From positions 1-64,000 of the forward strand of contig NZ_VTAV01000013.1 of assembly GCF_008180195.1 (NCBI RefSeq): DNA of 64,000 nucleotides, given 5' to 3'. Made by a program: the position numbers and the translations under genes. The stretch's first letter is position 1, and each line of letters starts with the position of its first letter. A model generated the notes under the pieces. The model ran no database searches. It saw only the letters and a program-made list of their open reading frames with translations, and was not told the DNA's origin. This document shows positions 46,130 through 53,957 of this stretch, one piece after another. This DNA is from Sphingobacterium phlebotomi. GTDB lineage: Bacteria > Bacteroidota > Bacteroidia > Sphingobacteriales > Sphingobacteriaceae.

Positions 46130-48592
46130 TTGAAAAACAACAAGCAACATACGGAAGGCTATAACATTATTACCAACTGGATGCAACAAAAAGGCAACAC
46201 ACCTTTTAGCTTCCAAGAAAAAGCTTGGAAAAAATATGGCAATGGTTATAGTGGAATGGTGGTAGCTCCTACCGGATTTGGAAAGACCTTCTCCATTTTT
46301 CTTGCGGTATTAATCGACTTTATGAATAACCCTTCTCGCTACCAGAAAGGACTAAAACTATTATGGATTACGCCTTTGCGCTCCTTAGCAAAAGATTTGG
46401 CCCGTGCCATGCAGGAAGCCATTGATGAGATTGGTCTAGACTGGGTGGTGGAAGTACGGAATGGCGATACCGATATCAAAATAAAACAAAGACAAAGCCG
46501 ACAGATGCCCGATGTATTGTTGGTAACACCCGAAAGCCTCCACCTGCTACTCGCGCAAAAAGGTCGACAACATTTCTTCCAGACTTTGCAGTGTGTCGCA
46601 GTAGACGAATGGCACGAACTACTCGGCACAAAGCGGGGGGTCATGGTTGAATTGGCATTAGGATTTTTAAAACATCAATATCCCACGCTTCGAATATGGG
46701 GCATCACCGCGACCATTGGCAATTTGGACGACGCCATGGAGGTGCTCCTACCCGATGTTAAGAAAAGCGTAAGAATCGTTGCTCGCGAGAAAAAGAAAAT
46801 TGCCATTATTCCTGTATTTCCAACAGAAGTAGAGGTATTGCCTTGGGCTGGTCATTTAGGTGGCAAACTGGCGGAACAAGTTGTCCCTATTATTTTGGCA
46901 AGTAAATCTACATTGGTCTTCACCAACACCCGGAGCCAAAGTGAAATGTGGTACCAATTGCTGCTGGAAGCATATCCTGATTTTGCCGGACAAATTGCAT
47001 TACACCATAGCTCCATCGATAGTCATATCAGGCAATGGATAGAGGAAGCGCTCAGCGAAGGAAGGCTAAAAGCTGTTGTCGCCACTTCTTCTCTCGACTT
47101 AGGAGTAGATTTTAAGCCCGTGGACACTGTTGTTCAAGTCGGATCAAGCAAAGGGGTGGCACGTTTTATGCAACGGGCGGGACGTAGCGGGCATTCACCA
47201 CACGAGCTCTCCAAAATATACTTTGTTCCAACACATTCACTGGAATTAATTGAAGTAGCCGCTTTAAAAGAAGCTGTCAAAACCCAGACGATCGAAAATC
47301 GAGATCCAATGGTGCTCACGTTTGACGTATTGGTTCAATTCCTGGTCACCATAGCTTTGGGAGGTGGATTTAAAGCGGAGGATATATATCCAATGGTCAA
47401 AAAGACCTTTGCGTTTGGAGAGATAACCCGCGAAGAATGGGATTGGTGCATTTTGTTCATCACACAAGGTGGTGCGATAGGAAAGAATTACGAGGAGTTT
47501 CATAAAGTCGTGCAAAAAGAAGATCATCTGTTAGTGGTTGAGAAAAGGCGTATCGCTATGCTACATCGGATGAATCTGGGTGTTATTGTAAGCGATGCGA
47601 TGATGCGGGTTAAATTTCTCTCCGGAGGCTACATCGGCATGGTGGAGGAATATTTTATTTCCAGACTGCATAGTGGAGATAAATTTGTTTTGGCTGGCCG
47701 TATATTAGAACTTGTTCGTGTCAAAGAAATGACTGCCTACGTCCGGAGTTCTTCCGGCAAAGCCTTTACGCCAAGTTGGCTGGGGGGTCGTTTACCATTA
47801 AGTTCCAATTTAAGTCAATTCTTGCGTCAAAAACTGGCTCGCGCTACACATCCCCATAGTGGTGAAAAAGAGTTACAGTTCTTGCATCCATTGGTTGCAA
47901 GTCAAAATGAACATTCGCATATTCCGGCAGAAGACGAATTTTTAGTAGAGTCCATTCATACTAAAGAAGGATACCACCTCTTTATGTATCCATTTGAAGG
48001 AAGACTCGTACACGAAGTCATGGCGACATTAATCGCCTATCGTATCAGCCGTTTAATCCCGATCAGTTTTTCTATGGCGATGAACGATTACGGATTTGAG
48101 TTATTTTCCGATTCAGAAATTGCATTAGATGCATCACAACTAAAAAAAATCCTTAGTCGGGAACATTTGATGGAAGATGTGATTAGTAGTATAAATGCGA
48201 CGGAGATGGCTAAACGAAAGTTTCGGGATATTGCCGTTATCTCGGGTATGGTTGTTCAAAACCTTCATGGAAAGCAACAAAAGAACAAATCCTTACAAGC
48301 CTCCTCTGGAATTATTTTTCAAGTTTTGGAAGAGCACGATCCACACAATCTATTGTTACGTCAAGCTTACGCAGAAGCATTCAACCAACAATTGGAAGAG
48401 CCACGGCTGGTCGCCGCATTCCAACGGATACATCATAGCAAAATCATTTATAAATTTGCAACTGGATTTACACCATTGAGTTTTCCGATCAAAGTAGATA
48501 GTCTGCGGCAATCCTTATCAAGCGAAGATCTGGCAAGCCGCATCCAACGACTGCAGCAGCGCAATTGGAAATCTCCCAAAAGAAAGCGATGA
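46130..48592 (+). CDS. ligase-associated Lhr-like DEXH-box helicase
   Basis: Encodes 820 residues. Walker A APTGFGKTF (about residue 43), motif II DEWHELLG, characteristic of this subfamily, SSLDLGVDFKPV, and motif VI QRAGRSGHSP, then winged-helix and Lhr-core regions. The start is probably TTG at 46130, one base after the ligase stop; the first in-frame ATG (46181) would remove 17 residues that include part of the N-terminal helix. Related Lhr-core helicases move along single-stranded DNA 3' to 5'. Confidence 0.92.
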   Translation: MKNNKQHTEGYNIITNWMQQKGNTPFSFQEKAWKKYGNGYSGMVVAPTGFGKTFSIFLAVLIDFMNNPSRYQKGLKLLWITPLRSLAKDLARAMQEAIDEIGLDWVVEVRNGDTDIKIKQRQSRQMPDVLLVTPESLHLLLAQKGRQHFFQTLQCVAVDEWHELLGTKRGVMVELALGFLKHQYPTLRIWGITATIGNLDDAMEVLLPDVKKSVRIVAREKKKIAIIPVFPTEVEVLPWAGHLGGKLAEQVVPIILASKSTLVFTNTRSQSEMWYQLLLEAYPDFAGQIALHHSSIDSHIRQWIEEALSEGRLKAVVATSSLDLGVDFKPVDTVVQVGSSKGVARFMQRAGRSGHSPHELSKIYFVPTHSLELIEVAALKEAVKTQTIENRDPMVLTFDVLVQFLVTIALGGGFKAEDIYPMVKKTFAFGEITREEWDWCILFITQGGAIGKNYEEFHKVVQKEDHLLVVEKRRIAMLHRMNLGVIVSDAMMRVKFLSGGYIGMVEEYFISRLHSGDKFVLAGRILELVRVKEMTAYVRSSSGKAFTPSWLGGRLPLSSNLSQFLRQKLARATHPHSGEKELQFLHPLVASQNEHSHIPAEDEFLVESIHTKEGYHLFMYPFEGRLVHEVMATLIAYRISRLIPISFSMAMNDYGFELFSDSEIALDASQLKKILSREHLMEDVISSINATEMAKRKFRDIAVISGMVVQNLHGKQQKNKSLQASSGIIFQVLEEHDPHNLLLRQAYAEAFNQQLEEPRLVAAFQRIHHSKIIYKFATGFTPLSFPIKVDSLRQSLSSEDLASRIQRLQQRNWKSPKRKR

Positions 48593-49239
48593 ATATTATT
48601 ACACAAGATATATCCTTTTCGGGGGCATTATTGACATTGACAAACCAGCGCGTGTTGTTCTGGAAAGAACATAATACACTTGTTCTTTCTGATTTACATT
48701 TAGGTAAAGCGGCACATTTTAGAAAAAATGGCATTGCCCTTCCCGCGCAGGTAACGCTACAGGATTTACAACGTTTGGAACAATTGATACAGTATTTTCC
48801 CGTTAAACAAGTCATTATTGTAGGCGATTTAATTCATGCGGGTGCTAACACTGAGGTCAGTTTGTTGCAATTGTTCATTGCTAAGTTCCCTTCTATCAAA
48901 TTTGTTTTAATCAAAGGCAACCACGATCGTTTCTCCAACGAACAATGGAAAAAAATGGGTATTCACGAAACCTATCAAGATTGGCGTGTAGACAGCATTT
49001 GTTTTACGCACCAAACATCTTCTATAGCCCACGTACCCACCATCAGTGGACATGTACATCCAGGCATCAGTGTACGCATGCCTACAAAAAGATCCATTAC
49101 CTTTCCATGCTTTGTCGTCTCGGCACAACAACTTATATTACCCGCTTTTAGTCTGTTTACCGGTTTTGATACGAAGTTAGCTCCAGGTGATGCGGTTCGC
49201 TATGCGTTTCACGAGCAAGCTATTTTTTGTGTTCATTAG
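48589..49239 (+). CDS. pdeM: ligase-associated DNA damage response endonuclease PdeM
   Basis: Calcineurin-like metallophosphoesterase of 216 residues. Metal-site motifs in order: SDLHLGKAAHFR, GDLIHAG, KGNHDR, SGHVHPG. ATG 48589 overlaps the helicase stop (ATGA); an in-frame TTG at 48565 is less likely. It is the last of four coupled genes (exonuclease, ligase, helicase, phosphoesterase) of the repair cluster. Confidence 0.92.
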   Translation: MNIITQDISFSGALLTLTNQRVLFWKEHNTLVLSDLHLGKAAHFRKNGIALPAQVTLQDLQRLEQLIQYFPVKQVIIVGDLIHAGANTEVSLLQLFIAKFPSIKFVLIKGNHDRFSNEQWKKMGIHETYQDWRVDSICFTHQTSSIAHVPTISGHVHPGISVRMPTKRSITFPCFVVSAQQLILPAFSLFTGFDTKLAPGDAVRYAFHEQAIFCVH

Positions 49240-49338
49240 CTCCGTCAACAATTTGCATGGCAAAATTAGAGACTTATCGAAATAAACGGAAGTCCATCAC
49301 ACGCAAATATGGAAATTTCATTAATTTTTTTAAAAAAT

Positions 49339-49369
49339 TTGGCACAGTGTAAAAAATACACTATCTTTG
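49339..49369 (+). promoter_or_regulatory. well-formed Bacteroidota promoter of a short RNA
   Basis: TTG at 49339-49341, a 20-base spacer, and TATCTTTG at 49362-49369. It is the best match to the -33/-7 consensus in this window. No protein-coding frame starts downstream on this strand. Confidence 0.7.
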
Positions 49370-49375
49370 CATCAT

Positions 49376-49441
49376 CATAATTTAGGTTTATAATTGGTTA
49401 GCTAAAGGTTTTCATTCTCCCCGTTTGAAAACCTTTTTTTA
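49376..49441 (+). ncRNA. candidate small RNA with intrinsic terminator
   Basis: About 65 bases from the expected transcript start to the T run. The terminator stem AAAGGTTTTCA (49404-49414) pairs with TGAAAACCTTT (49426-49436), then TTTTTTT. The 3' half is antisense to the last codons of the LytTR gene at 49402. It could be a free small RNA, or a trap for the convergent transcript. No known RNA family was recognised. Confidence 0.45.
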
Positions 49442-50337
49442 TTATTCTGTAATAAATTGCGTTCTTTCCACGCTTTATATTGCGGATATCTTTCTTGGTT
49501 CCCTAGCTTCAATGGTGTCTTTTCATAATAATTCATATAAACATGTCCATTCGTTTCACATAAAAGATAGTGGATGGCTATGATCCTACTTTTATGTATT
49601 TGGAAGAACCTGTCCTTTGGCAGCCATTCACGGAACTTAGATAAGGGAATTTTGACTTTTAAAGGAACACCATTCACTCTATAGATAGTCGTTATCTCGT
49701 CATTAACTTCCAAATATACTGTCGTAAATATATCGAGAGCATATATTGTTTTTCCTGCTTTAAATTTCATTGTGCGATGACCGTCAAAAAAAAACTCAAA
49801 TTGATCCGGGCGTTCTGTCGGCATATCACCAATTCCCTGGTTGCCCCTATTAACCACCGAGACTATTCTTTTTCCTTTATGAACGTTCATCCGAACAAAA
49901 GATAACACTTGTCTTAAAAGCGTTAGAATGACTGCATATTTAACGAAAGTCAAATAAAACTTGTTAAAGTTGCCCAGAAACAACTTCCATGATGCTTCAA
50001 TATCCTTATTCCAAATTTGTGTCGAAACGGCGTTATCACTTTCATGTAAGAAATAATATGCGATTATAGCTAAGGTTATGTAATTTGCACTTCCTATCAA
50101 AAGTGCTTTCATATAATGCTTTTCGGAAAAAAATAGCTGAAGACAATATTGACTTACTTCGATTATACTGATCATAACTAGCCCAACCAGGGTATTAACG
50201 AACATACTTTCACCTATCGAGTCTCCATCACTATTCGCAATCTGAATAAAAACTAAATAAACAATATAAAAACCTATCTTTAGACCCCACCATGGTAAAT
50301 TAAAAAAAGAAATACGCTGTAAAAATATTCGATTCAT
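49402..50337 (-). CDS. membrane LytTR-family DNA-binding regulator
   Basis: Encodes 311 residues. Four hydrophobic segments in the first 165 residues (for example GLKIGFYIVYLVFIQIA and MKALLIGSANYITLAIIAYY), then a LytTR domain (about 195-290) with FFQIHKSRIIAIHYL. It has no receiver domain, so signal sensing is probably by the membrane part directly. It has no kinase next to it. An inverted-repeat cluster in its promoter may be its own operator. Confidence 0.88.
   Translation of the reverse strand: MNRIFLQRISFFNLPWWGLKIGFYIVYLVFIQIANSDGDSIGESMFVNTLVGLVMISIIEVSQYCLQLFFSEKHYMKALLIGSANYITLAIIAYYFLHESDNAVSTQIWNKDIEASWKLFLGNFNKFYLTFVKYAVILTLLRQVLSFVRMNVHKGKRIVSVVNRGNQGIGDMPTERPDQFEFFFDGHRTMKFKAGKTIYALDIFTTVYLEVNDEITTIYRVNGVPLKVKIPLSKFREWLPKDRFFQIHKSRIIAIHYLLCETNGHVYMNYYEKTPLKLGNQERYPQYKAWKERNLLQNNKKRFSNGENENL
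49404..49441 (+). terminator. intrinsic terminator of the short plus-strand RNA
   Basis: An 11-bp stem, loop of 11 bases, followed by a run of T on the plus strand. Confidence 0.6.
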
Positions 50338-50354
50338 AAACGGCTAGTTTTTTT

Positions 50355-50389
50355 ATCTATTAGATTTTGTATAGACGAATATATCTAAT
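50355..50389. promoter_or_regulatory. ATCTA/TAGAT repeat cluster upstream of the LytTR gene
   Basis: The 11-base palindrome ATCTATTAGAT (50355-50365) is followed 17 bases later by ATCTAAT (50383-50389), giving three half-sites. It lies 18-52 bases before the LytTR start codon, where an autoregulatory operator would be expected. Inference only. Confidence 0.3.
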
Positions 50390-50428
50390 CTTGAAGACTT
50401 TTCCAATAAAAAAACAGTTTTTGTAATA

Positions 50429-50460
50429 AAAAAGGAATGCAGTTAGCTGCATTCCTTTTT
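50429..50460 (-). terminator. terminator of the DUF4142 gene
   Basis: A perfect 14-bp stem (50429-50442 with 50447-50460) with loop TTAG, 30 bases past the stop codon, with T runs on both strands. Confidence 0.85.
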
Positions 50461-50489
50461 CTATTTCAATATATAAGTAAATACAAGTT

Positions 50490-51119
50490 TTAATGATGAG
50501 CATGTGCATCTTCCTTGCCACCGGCAAGGGTATACAACTCCGCTATTTTTTCCAAATTTGCCTCCGCAAATGCTCGTACTTCTTTGTCCGTGCTACGGGT
50601 CATCCGTTGAAGTTGGTCTTTCACGACAGCTACCTCATGTTGTACATGATGGATATACGCATCATCTGAATACGATGCAGAAGCCACGTGTGCCACAGCT
50701 ACCTCTTCTTCTTCCTCCACCTCTACGGAATCAGTATCATCCTCCACAACCTCATGCACAGTTTTCACTGTTCCTATTTCTTCCGATACAACAAATTCTG
50801 CTGCCCTTTTAATCGGAAAATCTACTTGTTTTGCAATAGCCAAACTATCCAACCCTGGAATCAATGAACTATATACCTCTTGAGCTTTTGCAGCGAGTTG
50901 TTTTGCCTGTGAAGAGTTCGCTATCCCTGCCGCATAAGCGGCATAATCATTTTCATATACCACTTTGGCACCTACAAGCTGGAAAAATTGATACGCATCG
51001 CCGTCAACCAATGTTGTATGCGTTAAATTCAGTTGTCTCTCTGTTGCAGTCTTTGGATTACAAGAAGCCAACAACGTGCTCGCACATACACCAACAACAA
51101 ATAAAGTATTTAATTTCAT
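50490..51119 (-). CDS. DUF4142-like lipoprotein with acidic insert
   Basis: Exported lipoprotein of 209 residues, lipobox LLASC with the lipidated C20. Helical segments resemble the ferritin-like DUF4142 family (ANSSQAKQLAAKAQEVYSSL, DKEVRAFAEANLEKIAELY). A low-complexity insert DDTDSVEVEEEEEVAVAHV lies at about 127-146 between the helices, and the C terminus is His-rich (DAHAHH). Function unknown. A TATTTTTG box sits at 51150-51157 on the minus strand. Confidence 0.65.
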   Translation of the reverse strand: MKLNTLFVVGVCASTLLASCNPKTATERQLNLTHTTLVDGDAYQFFQLVGAKVVYENDYAAYAAGIANSSQAKQLAAKAQEVYSSLIPGLDSLAIAKQVDFPIKRAAEFVVSEEIGTVKTVHEVVEDDTDSVEVEEEEEVAVAHVASASYSDDAYIHHVQHEVAVVKDQLQRMTRSTDKEVRAFAEANLEKIAELYTLAGGKEDAHAHH

Positions 51120-51149
51120 CTGTATATTTTTTGTTTTCTATTTATCCTA

Positions 51150-51157
51150 CAAAAATA
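51150..51157 (-). promoter_or_regulatory. -7 box of the DUF4142 gene
   Basis: TATTTTTG on the minus strand, 31 bases before the start codon at 51119. Confidence 0.4.
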
Positions 51158-51203
51158 AAAAAATAATCGACTTCCCTGTTCAAAATAAATAACGTACTAC
51201 ATA

Positions 51204-53777
51204 TTACGCAACATTTCGACCTGCGTTCACAACGCCGTATATGGTCCTAGCAATAAGTTTTCTGTAAATAGCCTCCTGTTCTGGCGACATTTTCTTATTT
51301 AGCAGGGAACGAATCGCATAATGCTGGATCGTCAGTAACGGCAGCACAATCTTTTCTCGCGCTAAAACGGATGCCCGTTCAATCGGGTAATCTTCCATCA
51401 ATACAGATGAGTTGCTTAATTTAAGAATGTATTTTTTAGTCAACTCAAATTCATCACGGAGCATTTTCCAAAAGTCACCAAATGTCTCATCATACTGCAT
51501 GTAGGCTGTTATATCAAAGTTTGACTTCGTCATGGACATCATGCAGTTATCAATAATGGTCTTGAACATACCCGAACTTTCGTACAGGTTTTTAACATAA
51601 GACCATAAATTGTTTTCCTCTGCCCAGCGCAATGCAGTACCAACACCATAAAATCCGGGGATGTTCTGCTTTAACTGGCTCCACGATGTCACAAAACTAA
51701 TCGCCCGCAAATCCTCCAACCGTAACTCCTTTCCCGAATTTCGTTTCACGGGACGGCTACTGATGTTTACCTCCGATAACTGTTTCAACGGACTTAATGT
51801 TTCCAGGTACTTTAAAAACAATGGGTGTTTCCGTAGTGACATGAATTTATCATGGCTCTCGTGTGCCATTTGGTCGATTACCTCCTTCTGTTTTTTTGTT
51901 AAGGTATCGCCGTCTTTCTGTTGGAGCTCTGATATAACCCCAGCTTGCAACAACTGCTCCATGTTATATTTTGCGGTTTCCAACGAACCGTATTGGCTAC
52001 TAATGGTTTGTCCTTGAATCGTTAATTGGATATGCTCATTGGCGATCTCTTTACCCATAGAAGCATAAAAACGCTGTGTTTTTCCACCACCACGAGCCGG
52101 AGGGCCTCCCCGACCATCAAAAAAGACTAAATCTACATCATACTCCCGGGCAATAGCTGTTAACTCTATTTTCGCTTTATAGATAGACCAGTTGGCCATC
52201 AGGTATCCGCCATCTTTGGTACTATCCGAAAACCCGAGCATAATGGTCTGTTTATTACCCCGGCGTTTAATATGGTTCGCATATTCCGTGTTGGAATACA
52301 AACTCCGCATCACATCAGCTGCTCGAGAAAGGTCATCTACGGTTTCAAACAACGGCACGAAATCAATCGTAAGATTATCCTTTTTCCATCCCGACCATAA
52401 AAACAGTTGCATTAAGCCCAAAATATCCGATGCTTGTTGACAGTTACTAATAATAAAACGCTGTGCCGCCCGCTCACTTCCCGATTTTTGAATATCTTTC
52501 AGCAATTCGATAACTTCCAACGTATCGATGATCAACTTATCCGCATCTTTATCAAAGCCCAAGCTCAGTTCCGAAAAAGGAATATGTTTTTCTTTCTCAG
52601 CTTCAGAAGTTGCCACCTGCTGTAAGTCAAGTCCTGTTTCAGGATAACGTTCTACAAGGTAATTAAATGTGTTTCTTAATATACTGCTATCCTGACGGAT
52701 ATCCAATGTGGTAAAGTAACATCCAAAGGTCGTGACTTTACGAATCAAGTCTTCCACCAATTCCACAAAAAGACCATCGTGCATGGTATTCAAGACTTCT
52801 TTCACACCATTCAAATTTTCCAGTATTTTCGCGGTATCGTCGGTGGGGTTTTCCACGGGATTAAAACTATTTTCATGGAACAGATCCTGTAACACATCCA
52901 AATACTTTTGTGTGCCTCGGAATGTAATCCGCCGTCTCACTAAACGAAAATCCCGGTAATAGCAACGGAATAGTATAGTACGCAGCATATTGGCCACTTT
53001 TTTTGTACTCTCCGCGGTCACATTGGGATTACCATCCCTATCCCCCCCTGGCCAGAACCCAAGCTCTATAAGTTGTTTTACATCATCGATAGGTAATTCC
53101 AGTTCACTGTCTATACTTGACTGTATCTCAGATGCCACCTTATAAAAAACATTCTCTAAGAACCAAGCTAAGCTAGCCGCTTCGTCCACTGGGGTTGGTT
53201 TTTCTTTATTAATGAAGGGTGTTTTACCTAATTGTTGCAGCAAAAGCTGAATATTATGTACGTCATTTCTTTTTAACGCGTCTATCAAATCCGTAATAAT
53301 AGCCAGTACCGGACCAGGATAAAACTGGGTAGGGTGTGCTGTTAATACAAGTCTAACAGAGAAGTTGTGTAGCTTGTCCACAATCTTCTTTTTAAGCTCT
53401 GGATTGTCCTGCGCACGACGGAATAACGATTGTAAAACCGCTGAATCGTCAGCCTTGCCTACTGCTTGAAAAGCCGAATCTTCAACCGCATCGAAAAGAA
53501 CAACTTGCCGCTCGATATACTGCACGATTCTAAAAAGAAAATCAATTCTATTCTCCTCTTGCACATATTGCTCATATTGGCCAAAGAAACTATCTATTAT
53601 ATCTTCTGGCGTTAAACGCTCATTCACACCCTTTTCACAATGCGTAGAAAAAAAAGGAAGTATGGTACCCGTGTGCTTTACACTCTGAAAAGGTAACGTT
53701 AAAAACAAACTTTTGTACAAATCAAAGCGTGTTAAAACTTCATTGTGAAAGACAGATTTTTTTTGACTTATCTTCAT
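51204..53777 (-). CDS. ppc: phosphoenolpyruvate carboxylase
   Basis: Carboxylates phosphoenolpyruvate to oxaloacetate, refilling the citric acid cycle. It has 857 residues from ATG 53777; an in-frame start at 53813 adds 12 residues that look non-coding. Active-site signatures: VLTAHPTQFYPG with the catalytic histidine, GFSDSTKDGGYLMANW, FFDGRGGPPARGGGKT, and the C-terminal end NAGRNVA. The FWPGGDRDGNPNVT region is also present. Confidence 0.95.
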   Translation of the reverse strand: MKISQKKSVFHNEVLTRFDLYKSLFLTLPFQSVKHTGTILPFFSTHCEKGVNERLTPEDIIDSFFGQYEQYVQEENRIDFLFRIVQYIERQVVLFDAVEDSAFQAVGKADDSAVLQSLFRRAQDNPELKKKIVDKLHNFSVRLVLTAHPTQFYPGPVLAIITDLIDALKRNDVHNIQLLLQQLGKTPFINKEKPTPVDEAASLAWFLENVFYKVASEIQSSIDSELELPIDDVKQLIELGFWPGGDRDGNPNVTAESTKKVANMLRTILFRCYYRDFRLVRRRITFRGTQKYLDVLQDLFHENSFNPVENPTDDTAKILENLNGVKEVLNTMHDGLFVELVEDLIRKVTTFGCYFTTLDIRQDSSILRNTFNYLVERYPETGLDLQQVATSEAEKEKHIPFSELSLGFDKDADKLIIDTLEVIELLKDIQKSGSERAAQRFIISNCQQASDILGLMQLFLWSGWKKDNLTIDFVPLFETVDDLSRAADVMRSLYSNTEYANHIKRRGNKQTIMLGFSDSTKDGGYLMANWSIYKAKIELTAIAREYDVDLVFFDGRGGPPARGGGKTQRFYASMGKEIANEHIQLTIQGQTISSQYGSLETAKYNMEQLLQAGVISELQQKDGDTLTKKQKEVIDQMAHESHDKFMSLRKHPLFLKYLETLSPLKQLSEVNISSRPVKRNSGKELRLEDLRAISFVTSWSQLKQNIPGFYGVGTALRWAEENNLWSYVKNLYESSGMFKTIIDNCMMSMTKSNFDITAYMQYDETFGDFWKMLRDEFELTKKYILKLSNSSVLMEDYPIERASVLAREKIVLPLLTIQHYAIRSLLNKKMSPEQEAIYRKLIARTIYGVVNAGRNVA

Positions 53778-53934
53778 GCTTAAAATTAAGGAATAACATA
53801 GATTCGAAACCAATAAATTCGAATCGCACTAAAATATGCACTTTTAATAACAAAAGCAACTTTTAGGTGCGATTAAAACATCAGAACGATATTTTCGTTA
53901 TAAAAAACACAAAGCTTCAACTTTGATTTTTTAC

Positions 53935-53942
53935 TATCTTTG
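53935..53942 (+). promoter_or_regulatory. -7 box of the FUSC/ypdA operon
   Basis: TATCTTTG matches TAnnTTTG. It lies 15 bases before the start codon at 53958, so the leader would be about 9 bases. The nearest TTG (53923-53925) is too close for a -33 element. Confidence 0.45.
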
Positions 53943-53957
53943 TTTACACATTTTTTT

